Part shown: piece after piece, positions 1 through 8,474 of the stretch
How the letters are laid out: each line of letters opens with the position of its first letter
Numbering within the stretch: position 1 is the first letter of the stretch
NCBI GenBank assembly: GCA_009668225.1
Contig: WJYK01000001.1
Location: 496,001-560,000 of the forward strand
Source: Enterobacteriaceae bacterium RIT693
GTDB lineage: Bacteria > Pseudomonadota > Gammaproteobacteria > Enterobacterales > Enterobacteriaceae
Reading direction: 5' to 3'
Length of the DNA: 64,000 bases
Position numbers and translations under genes: made by a program
Notes under the pieces: model-generated
What the model saw: only the letters and a program-made list of their open reading frames with translations
Told to the model about the DNA's origin: nothing
The model's database searches: none

Positions 1-2
1 CC

Positions 3-1100
3 ACCGAGCTGGTTATTGGTGAAGATTTTGAGCCGATGCTGGTCGAAAGCCGCCGTATGGGCTGCGTCAGCTTTGCGCAAAACTTCTTCCCCGGCGGGGT
101 CATCACGCCGGAAAGCTTTAAGCGCGCGCGTATGGCGGCTATCCAGAAGCTGGAAACGCTTGCCTGGCAGTATCGCCTGCAGGGCTGGAAGGTCGCGCTG
201 GGCGCATCCGGCTCTATCAAGGCGGCGCATGAAGTGCTGATTGAAATGGGCGAGAAAGACGGGACTATCACCCCGGAACGTCTGGAAATGCTGCAGCAGG
301 AAGTGCTGAAGTTTAAAACCTTCGACGCCCTGAGCCTGCCGGGACTGTCCGAAGAGCGCAAAGCGGTGTTTGTGCCGGGCCTCGCGATTCTGTGCGGCGT
401 CTTTGACGCGCTCGCCATTCGCGAGCTGCGTCTTTCAGACGGTGCGCTGCGTGAAGGTGTGCTGTACGAAATGGAAGGCCGTTTCCGCCATCAGGATATC
501 CGTATTCGCACCGCGCAAAGCCTGGCGGAACAGTACCATATCGACAGCGATCAGGCTCGTCGGGTGCTGGAAACCGCAGAACTGCTTTATCAGCAGTGGG
601 AAAAGCAGAATCACAAACTGGCTAACCCGCAAATGGCCGCGCTGCTGAAGTGGGCCGCGATGCTGCACGAGGTCGGGCTGAGCATCAACCACAGCGGGAT
701 GCATCGTCACTCTGCCTACATTCTGCAAAACAGCAACCTGCCCGGCTTCAATCAGGAGCAGCAGATGCTGATGGCTTCCCTGGTGCGCTACCACCGCAAG
801 GCTATCAAGCTGGACGATCTACCGCGCTTTACGCTGTTTAAAAAGAAACAGTTTCTGCCGCTGATTCAGATTATCCGTCTCGCCACGCTGCTGAATAACC
901 AGCGCCAGGCTACAACAACGCCGCCAACGCTGGTGCTGGAAACCGACGATAACCACTGGACGCTGCGCTTCCCGCACGACTGGTTTAGCCTGAACACGCT
1001 GGTACAGCTCGATCTGGAGCGCGAGCAACAGTATTGGGAAAGCATGACCGGATGGAAGCTGACTATCGAGGAAGAGGCCGAAGCGGCACTCTCCGCCTGA
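3..1100 (+). CDS. ppx: Exopolyphosphatase Ppx (5' part cut by window edge)
   Basis: Ppx removes terminal phosphate from inorganic polyphosphate; paralogues act on pppGpp. The visible C-terminal part, about 365 residues, begins in the segment just after the phosphate-binding GGGS motif ([11 protein letters not shown]) and follows E. coli Ppx almost residue for residue, including [20 protein letters not shown] and the HD-like C-terminal domain ([26 protein letters not shown]). The full protein is about 513 residues in E. coli, so roughly 150 N-terminal residues lie before base 1. It converges on pdeF with only 4 bases between the stop codons, the same arrangement as in E. coli. No sign of damage in the visible part. 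Confidence 0.97.
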   Translation, partial: TELVIGEDFEPMLVESRRMGCVSFAQNFFPGGVITPESFKRARMAAIQKLETLAWQYRLQGWKVALGASGSIKAAHEVLIEMGEKDGTITPERLEMLQQEVLKFKTFDALSLPGLSEERKAVFVPGLAILCGVFDALAIRELRLSDGALREGVLYEMEGRFRHQDIRIRTAQSLAEQYHIDSDQARRVLETAELLYQQWEKQNHKLANPQMAALLKWAAMLHEVGLSINHSGMHRHSAYILQNSNLPGFNQEQQMLMASLVRYHRKAIKLDDLPRFTLFKKKQFLPLIQIIRLATLLNNQRQATTTPPTLVLETDDNHWTLRFPHDWFSLNTLVQLDLEREQQYWESMTGWKLTIEEEAEAALSA

Positions 1101-1104
1101 CAGA

Positions 1105-3363
1105 CTATTCAAGCCCCTTTACGCCATCCGGTGCGGGGGGGCTTTGTTCCTCTACAAGGCTCTCCAGCGGCTGCGGGCGACCAATCAAATACCCCTGAAC
1201 ATAGTCTATTCCCATTGCCCGCACGGCTTCCCTAAGCGCTTCAGTTTCAACGTACTCCGCCACGACCTGCATCTTCTTCATCCTTGCGAGCTGGCATATC
1301 GAACTCACCACCTGATAGTCCAGGCTGCTGGTCAAAATATTACGGATAAAGCTGCCGTCAATTTTCAGAATATCGGCGCTCAGCTCTTTCAGGCGCGCAT
1401 AGCTGGCATAGCCGGTCCCAAAATCGTCGATGGCAATCCGGCAGCCCATTCTTTGCAGCATCTTCAGCGTCACGTTGGCCTGTTCAAGGTTGGTTAACGA
1501 GTGGCTTTCCGTCACCTCAAAGACCAGTTGCCACGGTTCAATGCGGTACTTCGTCAGCAGATGCTGAACCTCTTCCGGAAGCTGGGACTGGCATACCGAG
1601 GCGGGCGTCAGGTTAATGGCAAGCCTGCACCCCGGCAGTCGGTCACGGTGGCGATCCATAAACTGCAGGGAGGCATTGAGTACCCACCGATCAATGCGCG
1701 ATGAAAGGCCAAATTCATGCGCGACCGGTAAAAACAGATCCGGCGACAGCAGTTCGCCGTTGTCGCCACGCATTCTCAAAAGCACCTCATGGTACACGTC
1801 ACCCCTTAGCCCCTCAATACGCTGGGCCATCAGGACAAAACGGTCACCGTCGAGCGCGTTTTGCAGGCGGTTCATCATCTCCACTTTGCGTTTTACCGCA
1901 TTTTGTATGTGATTTGAGCCCTTTTGCTGCAAACTTTCAGGATGCTGAGTGGAGAGTGACAGCCCGGCCATGGTGCTCAGCTCACCGAGCAATAAATAGA
2001 GGTGTGAAACCGGGTGGCGCACGAAGCAATAGCTAATGCCGATTTGCGGCTGCAGCGGCATACCGTCCCACATGAAACGGAACCGCCTGGCGTGCTCATA
2101 AATAGACTCTATTTTCTCCTGATGGGACTCGTAGTTGAGGCGTAGAGCGAGGTCATGCCCGGAGAGGTTATAGACCTTCTCACCGGGGGACAGCTCGCCG
2201 CGCAAAAACTCAGCCAGCTGCTGTTTATATTGAATACGCAGCAGTACGCCATAATTACGCCCAAGCAGCTCCAGTTCGGGAATAGACACGAAGCCCAATG
2301 CCGACCACGGCGTATTTCCCAGGTCCCGGCACAGCGCACGGAGGTTAGGCATCTGCATCATCGGGTCAATAAACGCCACGCGTCGTGCCTTGTTGTGCAA
2401 AAAGCGCTGGCGGGTTGTCACCGCGGCCATCAGATAGATAGTGATAGAAAAAACCGCATAGCAGGATGAGGCTATCGCGAAGTGCAGCTGGAACCCCATA
2501 TCCGGCGGCAGATAATTATGGAATCCACCGCACAGAATAATCAGCACCACGGTCCAGACATTGGTGATAAACAGGAAGCCAAATCGCATCGCCCCCCATA
2601 ACATCACCGGCAGAATAAGCGTCAGCGTATAGTCCGTATTAAAAATGGTTTTGCTTTGGCTAATAGGGAACAACAGCAGCCAAATAAGCAGCCCGACAGT
2701 CGCCACCCACATCAGCATTTCTGTTTTCGTCACGCCCTTTTGCCGCTGTGCCCGCATGCGTGACCAGAAACTTTTGATAAACCGCGGGTTCACTACCATC
2801 CGCAAAATGAAATAAAAAAACGGCAGCCCGGTTAACCCCCCGACCAGCACGGCCTGAAAATTAATTAATGTACGGATGCTCCACGGTGTAGCGGCAAGAA
2901 TGGAGAAGGTGCGGTCGTACCAGCCAAAATATAACCCCAGCTCATAGAACATCAGAAATAGTATGGCGTTAACCAGTACCAGCCAAAACATGCGCTGAGT
3001 TATCAGCTGGAGCATGCCAAAGGTCACCGCGCTGCGCCGCGGCACAAAGTAGCGGTAACAGCACCAGCTAATGGCTATCGGCAGGATAAAATGGAAAAGG
3101 GCCAGCAGCGAAACCTGCGCGCCCAGTGAGGGAAGATAGCGAATCAACAGGGCCAGAATTATGCCGGGAAACGCCGCCCGGCCAAACAGCAGAACGCACG
3201 CGGTCAGTAACGCCAGCGACATGTACAGCAGGAAGACTCGCCCACCTTCCAGCACCGTTTGTGCGTTGAACATCGCCACCAGCGGCAATAGCAGGCTGGG
3301 GAGAACCAGGGGCAACGCCCACCATTTATTTTTTGAGTTTTTATACCAGGTAGCCAGTTGCAT
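1105..3363 (-). CDS. pdeF: Cyclic-di-GMP phosphodiesterase PdeF (YfgF)
   Basis: Inner-membrane enzyme that hydrolyses c-di-GMP. The 752-residue protein has an N-terminal MASE1-like sensory part with about eight to ten hydrophobic segments (residues about 15-320), a degenerate GGDEF domain (about 330-480, no GGDEF signature) and a C-terminal EAL domain. EAL catalytic signatures are present: EVLLR (the ExLxR metal and substrate motif), DDFGTG and the late VVAEYVET segment with its conserved Glu. Length and sequence match E. coli YfgF (747 residues), known as an FNR-dependent anaerobic phosphodiesterase. An FNR-like box lies about 120 bases upstream. It sits close to, but outside, the flagellar locus; any c-di-GMP effect on that locus is inference. 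Confidence 0.93.
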   Translation of the reverse strand: MQLATWYKNSKNKWWALPLVLPSLLLPLVAMFNAQTVLEGGRVFLLYMSLALLTACVLLFGRAAFPGIILALLIRYLPSLGAQVSLLALFHFILPIAISWCCYRYFVPRRSAVTFGMLQLITQRMFWLVLVNAILFLMFYELGLYFGWYDRTFSILAATPWSIRTLINFQAVLVGGLTGLPFFYFILRMVVNPRFIKSFWSRMRAQRQKGVTKTEMLMWVATVGLLIWLLLFPISQSKTIFNTDYTLTLILPVMLWGAMRFGFLFITNVWTVVLIILCGGFHNYLPPDMGFQLHFAIASSCYAVFSITIYLMAAVTTRQRFLHNKARRVAFIDPMMQMPNLRALCRDLGNTPWSALGFVSIPELELLGRNYGVLLRIQYKQQLAEFLRGELSPGEKVYNLSGHDLALRLNYESHQEKIESIYEHARRFRFMWDGMPLQPQIGISYCFVRHPVSHLYLLLGELSTMAGLSLSTQHPESLQQKGSNHIQNAVKRKVEMMNRLQNALDGDRFVLMAQRIEGLRGDVYHEVLLRMRGDNGELLSPDLFLPVAHEFGLSSRIDRWVLNASLQFMDRHRDRLPGCRLAINLTPASVCQSQLPEEVQHLLTKYRIEPWQLVFEVTESHSLTNLEQANVTLKMLQRMGCRIAIDDFGTGYASYARLKELSADILKIDGSFIRNILTSSLDYQVVSSICQLARMKKMQVVAEYVETEALREAVRAMGIDYVQGYLIGRPQPLESLVEEQSPPAPDGVKGLE

Positions 3364-3483
3364 ACATCTTCGCCAGAATCCCTATCCCTCTTCGGGTATC
3401 TCCCGGATATCCTTTCCGGTTAACCGCGGCCCATATTTCTACGGAATGGAGGGCAAATTTTAGTTAGCTAACATCAATAATAA

Positions 3484-3497
3484 TTGATGTACATCAG
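3484..3497. promoter_or_regulatory. FNR-like binding site upstream of pdeF
   Basis: The bases read TTGAT-GTAC-ATCAG, which matches 9 of 10 positions of the FNR consensus TTGAT-N4-ATCAA. It lies about 120 bases upstream of the pdeF start codon. E. coli yfgF is known to be activated anaerobically by FNR, so a conserved site here fits. The transcription start was not resolved. Confidence 0.6.
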
Positions 3498-3703
3498 TAT
3501 CAATCAATTGAAACGCCGCCGAGGGTAAAATTCAGACTGAACACGGCTCAGCGTCGTCCTCAATAAATTCATCTCACATATGAAGTGCCCACTAATCATT
3601 CAACCAGCCTATTTTCGCATGATGAATAATTGACCTGAGTTGTTCAGTGTGACTAAATAACCCCGTCGCCCGCCGTTGCCGGGCCAACTCTAAGGACCCT
3701 TGC

Positions 3704-3895
3704 GTGACACAGGTTACGACTATGCAGAGACGAAACCGCTTTAATAATCGCATGACCCGCATCATTCTGCTCATCAGTTTTCTGTTCTTTTTTGGTCGTT
3801 TTATTTATTCCTCCATTGGCGCGTGGTATCACCATCAGGATAAAAAAGCGGAAACCCAACAAAGCAGCCAGCAGGTGGACAGCGCTAACCGCTAG
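3704..3895 (+). CDS. yfgG: Small inner-membrane protein YfgG
   Basis: A 63-residue protein with one hydrophobic helix (about residues 20-37, IILLISFLFFFGRFIYS) after a basic N-terminus (RRNRFNNRMTR), so probably anchored with the N-terminus in the cytoplasm. It is clearly the homologue of E. coli YfgG, which has the same length and the core FNSRMTRIVLLISF..FGRFIYSS. E. coli YfgG has been linked to nickel and cobalt tolerance; its mechanism is not known to me. The GTG start is chosen because AAGGA lies a suitable distance upstream and the length then agrees with E. coli. It follows pdeF divergently, as in E. coli. Confidence 0.88.
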   Translation: MTQVTTMQRRNRFNNRMTRIILLISFLFFFGRFIYSSIGAWYHHQDKKAETQQSSQQVDSANR

Positions 3896-4057
3896 TCCGT
3901 GCGCCCCTCCGGGATTTGCCTTTTCTTCAGTTCTCTGGCTGCTCTTTTGACTTGTTCAAAAGTGCTCAAGCCCCAATTCACAAGCTCCCCAACCTTGACC
4001 TAAAGTTGACTTGAGGTTGTAAAGTCGCGCCATCAAAAACAGCTGAATGGGCGAACT

Positions 4058-4477
4058 ATGGAACACATTGATGTTGGCTTTACCCACGTCGCATTTATGG
4101 TGAAGGACCTGGATAAAAGCGTTGATTTCTACCTCCGCTACACCGCAATGAAGGTGATTCACCACCGCGAACCCAACCTGCCTGATGCGCGCAAGGTCGC
4201 CTGGCTAAGCGATCGCACCCGTCCCTTTGCGCTGGTTTTGGTGCAGGCGGATACGCCTACCGACACCCCTCTGGGGAATTTTGGTCATCTCGGCGTGGCC
4301 TGCGCGACGAAAGCGGAGATTGATGAGAAAACCGAAATGGCAAGAGCAGAAGGCGTACTGCGCAGAGCGCCGGAGCAGCTGGGTGACCCGGTGGGCTACT
4401 TTGTTTTCTTCGCCGATCCGGACGGCAACACGCTTGAATTATCCTACGGTCAGCGAGTGGGAATTGAGTCGATGTAG
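4058..4477 (+). CDS. VOC family (glyoxalase/bleomycin-resistance fold) protein
   Basis: A 139-residue single-module VOC protein. The N-terminus (FTHVAFMVKDLDKSVDFYLRY) and the C-terminal GYFVFFADPDGNTLELSYG are the classic paired beta-alpha-beta-beta-beta elements. His at the N-terminal strand, His in the GHLGVA strand and Glu in LELSYG are likely metal ligands. Members act as glyoxalases, dioxygenases or resistance proteins; nothing here shows the substrate. An AT-rich stretch precedes it (3900-4057). It is followed by about 190 bases without a gene before the desaturase, so it is probably a separate unit. Confidence 0.85.
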   Translation: MEHIDVGFTHVAFMVKDLDKSVDFYLRYTAMKVIHHREPNLPDARKVAWLSDRTRPFALVLVQADTPTDTPLGNFGHLGVACATKAEIDEKTEMARAEGVLRRAPEQLGDPVGYFVFFADPDGNTLELSYGQRVGIESM

Positions 4478-4665
4478 TGCACTCAGGGCGGCAGAACATC
4501 GCCCTGTTTTTCTTGTTCTTGCATCCCCAAACGCCCCGGCGATCCCTCCCCTTTTGTTAAGCATTTTCTGTTCTAAGCATAGCAATTTATATTCCTATGG
4601 GCTTTAGTGACGACGATTTACTCTCTGCTCAATTAATCGGTTAATTGTGGGCAGTGGTTGGTTAA

Positions 4666-5667
4666 ATGAGTGGAAGATCGTCAGTTTATTTACATCAAGA
4701 ACAGCGGGAATTTGTGCACAAACTGCAACGTTCCTGGCTGTGGCGCACGGAGCTGCCGACCTGGCTGCTGATCATCACTATCTATGGCGGATGGTTTGCC
4801 ACCGTTGCCTGGTGGAAAACCCTTGGCCTGCTCCCGGCAACGCTGCTGCTTATTTGGCTCGCCACCTGGTATATGTCGCTGCAGCATGAACTGCTGCACG
4901 GGCACCCGACCCGTTTCCCTCGCCTTAACCAGCTGTTCGGGCTAATGCCTTTTTCTATCTGGTACCCGTACGGAACTTATCGCGATCTGCATCTTAAACA
5001 TCATCAGGATGAAGATTTAACCGTCCCGGAAACCGATCCGGAGAGCTACTATTTTACCCGCCGACGCTGGCAGCATTTTAGCGGCGTTCAGCGCCTGCTG
5101 GTGCGCCTGCGCAATACCTTCCCCGGCAGGTTGCTGTTAACGCCGATGCTGACTATGCGCTGGACGGTAGTCAATATCTGGGAATCTTTCCGCAGCGCTA
5201 ATCGCCCGGCAATGATCATGTGGACGGTACATATACTGCTGCTTATCCCGGTTATTGGCTGGCTGGTTCAGCATGATTTCTCCGTCATCCACTATCTTCT
5301 GGTGGTCACCTGGCCGATGCTGGCAATGACCAAAGTTCGTTCCTTCTTTGAGCATCGCGCGGCGGAGGATCCGCAAGCGCGCACGGTCATTAACGAAGCC
5401 GGAATGTTCTGGCGCCTGCTGTTCTTAAACCTTAACTATCATTCGGTACACCACGACCTGCCGCGCATTCCCTGGTACGGCTTGCCGACGGTTTACCGTG
5501 CCTACAAAGAGGAATACCTGAAGCGTAATCAGGGCTTCTTCGTGAACGGCTACGGCGAACTGATGCGTGAGCACCTGATAAAACCGATTCAGGTGGAAAT
5601 TAACCCATTTTTCCCGGACGGTCGCCTGGCCCAGGATACCGTGCAGCAGGAGAAAGCCCATGAGTAA
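4666..5667 (+). CDS. Membrane fatty-acid-desaturase/hydroxylase family protein
   Basis: Integral-membrane di-iron oxygenase-type protein of 333 residues. All three histidine clusters of the family are present: HELLHGH at 74-80, HLKHH at 109-113 and HSVHH at 259-263. Hydrophobic segments occur at about 32-50, 55-73, 183-200 and 208-225. Family members desaturate or hydroxylate lipids or carotenoids; the substrate is unknown. Its last 8 bases overlap the start of the PhnD-like gene, so the two are very likely co-translated. No clear ribosome binding site was seen before the ATG, so the start is less certain than the rest. Confidence 0.85.
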   Translation: MSGRSSVYLHQEQREFVHKLQRSWLWRTELPTWLLIITIYGGWFATVAWWKTLGLLPATLLLIWLATWYMSLQHELLHGHPTRFPRLNQLFGLMPFSIWYPYGTYRDLHLKHHQDEDLTVPETDPESYYFTRRRWQHFSGVQRLLVRLRNTFPGRLLLTPMLTMRWTVVNIWESFRSANRPAMIMWTVHILLLIPVIGWLVQHDFSVIHYLLVVTWPMLAMTKVRSFFEHRAAEDPQARTVINEAGMFWRLLFLNLNYHSVHHDLPRIPWYGLPTVYRAYKEEYLKRNQGFFVNGYGELMREHLIKPIQVEINPFFPDGRLAQDTVQQEKAHE

Positions 5668-6451
5668 GCTTCTCTCTCTGCCGATGTACGACGTGTACCA
5701 TCCCGATACCGAAGCGCTGTTAGCCGCGCTGCGACAGCTGCTGCGTGAAGAGGGGCTGGACGGCCTGATTTATAGCGAACCCGAAGACCGCCTGACCCAC
5801 TGGCAGGAGCCGCAACTGCTGCTCAGCCAAACCTGCGGTTATCCGCTGCGCGCCCTGCTGCCCCATGTGCAGGTCGTCGGTACGTTTCATTATCAGGCTC
5901 GAGGCTGCGAAGGATTTAACTACAGCAGCCAGCTGATTGTTCGGGAAGCCGATGCAGGAAATACGCTGGCAGATTTTCGGGGCAAGCGGGTCGTCTGCAA
6001 CAGTGACGATTCCCAGTCCGGCTATCACGGCCTGCGCAGCCTCGTCGCACCACGACAAAAAGACGGTAAGTTCTTCTCGGACATCGCGTTTAGCGGCAGC
6101 CACCGCCAGTCGCTGGCCGAGGTACAGGCTGGCACGAGCGATATTGCGGCCATTGATGCGGTTACCCTGGCGCTGGTTGCTCGCCACGAGCCAGGGCGCG
6201 TAGAGGGCCTTGTGTCTATCGGCACGACCGCTCTGGTCCCGGGGTTACCCATAATAACCTCGGCGCACACTTCTGCCGTTGAGCTGGAAAAATTGCGGAG
6301 TGCGTTGAAGCGGTTGGTGAGCGAACCTGAATGGCGTGAAGTGCGCGAGGCGCTGCTGATTAAGGATTTCAGCGTTACCCGGCGTGAGGATTACCAGCCG
6401 ATTTCCGATGCGGCCCAACAAGCGGCGGCAAGCGGGTTACTGACGCTTTAA
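5660..6451 (+). CDS. PhnD-like periplasmic-binding-fold protein without a signal peptide
   Basis: A 263-residue protein resembling substrate-binding components of phosphate/phosphite/phosphonate ABC transporters (PhnD superfamily). Visible family features are YSSQLIVREADAGNTLADFRGKRVVCNSDDSQSGYHGLR (the typical sentence of this fold, here spanning about residues 88-128) and the AGTSDIAAIDAVTLAL segment, which usually reads G..D.aaidsv. Unlike transporter components it has no signal peptide: the N-terminus MSKLLSLPMYDVYHPDT leads directly into the domain. No ABC permease or ATPase is adjacent. It overlaps the upstream desaturase by 8 bases. A cytoplasmic ligand sensor or partner of the desaturase is possible but only inference. 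Confidence 0.8.
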   Translation: MSKLLSLPMYDVYHPDTEALLAALRQLLREEGLDGLIYSEPEDRLTHWQEPQLLLSQTCGYPLRALLPHVQVVGTFHYQARGCEGFNYSSQLIVREADAGNTLADFRGKRVVCNSDDSQSGYHGLRSLVAPRQKDGKFFSDIAFSGSHRQSLAEVQAGTSDIAAIDAVTLALVARHEPGRVEGLVSIGTTALVPGLPIITSAHTSAVELEKLRSALKRLVSEPEWREVREALLIKDFSVTRREDYQPISDAAQQAAASGLLTL

Positions 6452-6459
6452 GTGATGGC

Positions 6460-6517
6460 TTTTCCCCTCATCCCGACACGCTCGCTGTCCCCTCCCTCTT
6501 TCAGGGAGAGGGGAAAA
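6460..6517. terminator. Palindrome between convergent genes, probable bidirectional terminator
   Basis: TTTTCCCCTC at 6460-6469 pairs perfectly with GAGGGGAAAA at 6508-6517, and an inner hairpin (CCCCTCCCT with AGGGAGAGG) can also form. It sits between the convergent PhnD-like gene and the lafW-like gene. T and A tracts on the stem flanks suit termination in both directions. A related palindrome occurs at 63719-63745. Confidence 0.6.
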
Positions 6518-6526
6518 ACACCTACG

Positions 6527-7534
6527 TTATCCGAGCAAATTCTTTACCGTTGCAAGCTGCACATTCGCCTGCGCCCCTAGCGCGCGGTTAAGCGTGGAAA
6601 AACTGTCGCCGCTTTTTTCCAGCACGCCGCCCAGCGCCTGCGCCGTTTCCTGCGCCTGCTGTGGGCTATACGGCGTGGCCATTTCATCAATACGTGAACG
6701 AACGCGATCCTGATGCGCCCGCAGCTTGCCGCGCTGCAGTGTTATTTGCTCCAGCGCCTGCTGCAGGCGTAATTGCCCGTCACGACTGCTATCCGGACGC
6801 GCCGCCAGCTGCACCAACGCTTCCTGCTGAGCCATCTCCGGCTGCGCCGCCAGCAAGGTAAATGAATCAGACGGGAAATTATGCCCTTCCCCACGCACGC
6901 TGAGCTGCTGGCTGACCTGCTCCCAGCGGGACTCATCGACGCTGAAATTCACCTGCCCGCTTCTGTCGAGGCTGGCGTGAATGCCCATCCGGCCTAGCCC
7001 AATGTTAAGACGAGTCAACACGGTACGAGGCGATCCTTCTGCGGGCAAGGCAACTGCCGCCAGCTCTCGCTTTGCGCCGCCCAACATAAAGATCAGCGTT
7101 TCACCACCCGGCGAGTTCAGTACCTTCTCGCTTCCGGGCAGGGTGAAATTCACCTGCGACTGGCTTTGCAGCTTAACGTTAAACTGGCGGTCAATCGTAC
7201 CGCCGGATAGCGCCGTGCGGCGCGAAAGCAGGCGTTCAAGCCCGGCCGCCTCTGCCTGGCCTTTTCCCTGGCTCGCCGCATGGCGAAGCTGCAAAAGCTG
7301 GGTTTCGGTGCTGGAGAGATAGCTGTCCGCCTGCTGAACCGCCGTCAGCTGCTGGTTAAGCTGGACGTTGTAGCGCAGGGGACGAGTGGACAGCAGTGCC
7401 GCTTCAGGAAACGGGCTGCGGGATGAAGCGGCATCTTCAACCTTACGACGCTGAACGGACTGTGGGGCATCGATATTGCCGCGGCTAAGCGCGGCGGCCT
7501 GGGAAGATGTTGTTGTGGCTAAACCAACCTGCAT
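6527..7534 (-). CDS. lafW: LafW-like flagellar hook-associated / flagellin-like protein
   Basis: A 335-residue protein, last gene of the flgB-to-lafW operon, beginning 2 bases after the flgL stop. It has a flagellin-like plan: N-terminal coiled region (about 55-105, NQQLTAVQQADSYLSSTETQLLQLRHAASQG), a middle region resembling the flagellin hook-IN module (LTRLNIGLGRMGIHASLDRSGQVNFSVD, about 175-205) and a C-terminal amphipathic helix ending ANVQLATVKNLLG. It lacks the usual flagellin N-terminal signature. In lateral (Flag-2) clusters this position is held by lafW, a predicted hook-associated protein. No flagellin gene follows, so this is the most filament-like product in the window. Confidence 0.65.
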   Translation of the reverse strand: MQVGLATTTSSQAAALSRGNIDAPQSVQRRKVEDAASSRSPFPEAALLSTRPLRYNVQLNQQLTAVQQADSYLSSTETQLLQLRHAASQGKGQAEAAGLERLLSRRTALSGGTIDRQFNVKLQSQSQVNFTLPGSEKVLNSPGGETLIFMLGGAKRELAAVALPAEGSPRTVLTRLNIGLGRMGIHASLDRSGQVNFSVDESRWEQVSQQLSVRGEGHNFPSDSFTLLAAQPEMAQQEALVQLAARPDSSRDGQLRLQQALEQITLQRGKLRAHQDRVRSRIDEMATPYSPQQAQETAQALGGVLEKSGDSFSTLNRALGAQANVQLATVKNLLG

Positions 7535-7536
7535 GG

Positions 7537-8454
7537 CTACATCACGCTAAACAAAGAGAGCTTACCGATCATGCTGTAAGCCTGGTTGGAGATCTGTACG
7601 GAATTCATAAACAGTTTGAGGTTCACCGTCGCGGTCGCCGGGTCACTGTATGCAAGATCGCGTACCACCTGGTCGTTTGCCGCGCTGACGTCGGTATGTG
7701 CGTTGCTCAGCAGCGTTAAATGGTTCTGGCGGCCCCCCACATCGGTAAAGATAGCCGACACGTTATCCCGCGTGGCGGTAGCGGATTTCAGCATGTCGTC
7801 TATTTCACTCTGGTAATCCTCTACTGGAATGGCCGGATCCTGCATCTTCTGCGACAGCGCTTTGAGCTTGTTCAGCATATCCAGATCGTCATTGCCTGAG
7901 GAGAATGCGCTGGCAATGTTGGTATTTTCCTTAATGCTTACGCCATTCGCGACGGTTGTCTCGCGCGAGCCATCATTACCGGCAAAAACAAACGTTTTCG
8001 CCGTTTCATCCCACTGTACCGGCCTGGTGCCAGTTTTAGTACCGGCAAACAGATAGCTGCCGTTTTCATTTTGTGCATTCATCGACGCCACCAGCGAGTC
8101 CAGCATCGACTCAAGTTCCGCGCCGTAGCTCGCCATATCCTGCTGACTATTGGTGCCGTTAGCCGCGGCAAGCAGCCTGTCATTCAGCGCCAGCAGCTGA
8201 TCGTTCATTGCCTGCAGGTGAGACTCCTGGCTTGCCAGCGTTCCGCTAATGCTGGTGATATTGCTCTGATACTGCTGGATTGCCGACTGTTCGCGGTTAA
8301 GCTGCACCAGTCGGCTGGCAGCCACCGGATCGTCCGACGGCACATTAATTCGCTTCTGCGTAGAGAGCTGCTGCATCAGCTTGCTGATGCTCTCGCTGTT
8401 TTTGCCCAGCTGGCTGAGCATCTGCGAGGAGTTGTAAAGGCTACTGATTCGCAT
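7537..8454 (-). CDS. flgL: Flagellar hook-filament junction protein FlgL (lateral type)
   Basis: HAP3, the outer of the two junction proteins joining hook and filament. The 305-residue protein has the FlgL start MRISSLYNSSQMLSQLGKNSESISKLMQQLSTQKRINVPSDDPVAASRLVQLNR, a coiled N-terminus, and the C-terminal coil ending VNLKLFMNSVQISNQAYSMIGKLSLFSVM. Length is close to the usual 300-320. It lies 20 bases downstream of flgK and is in the same operon. Called lfgL in Flag-2 nomenclature. No damage seen. Confidence 0.92.
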   Translation of the reverse strand: MRISSLYNSSQMLSQLGKNSESISKLMQQLSTQKRINVPSDDPVAASRLVQLNREQSAIQQYQSNITSISGTLASQESHLQAMNDQLLALNDRLLAAANGTNSQQDMASYGAELESMLDSLVASMNAQNENGSYLFAGTKTGTRPVQWDETAKTFVFAGNDGSRETTVANGVSIKENTNIASAFSSGNDDLDMLNKLKALSQKMQDPAIPVEDYQSEIDDMLKSATATRDNVSAIFTDVGGRQNHLTLLSNAHTDVSAANDQVVRDLAYSDPATATVNLKLFMNSVQISNQAYSMIGKLSLFSVM

Positions 8455-8474
8455 ATTTTTTCTCCCAATCCTCG

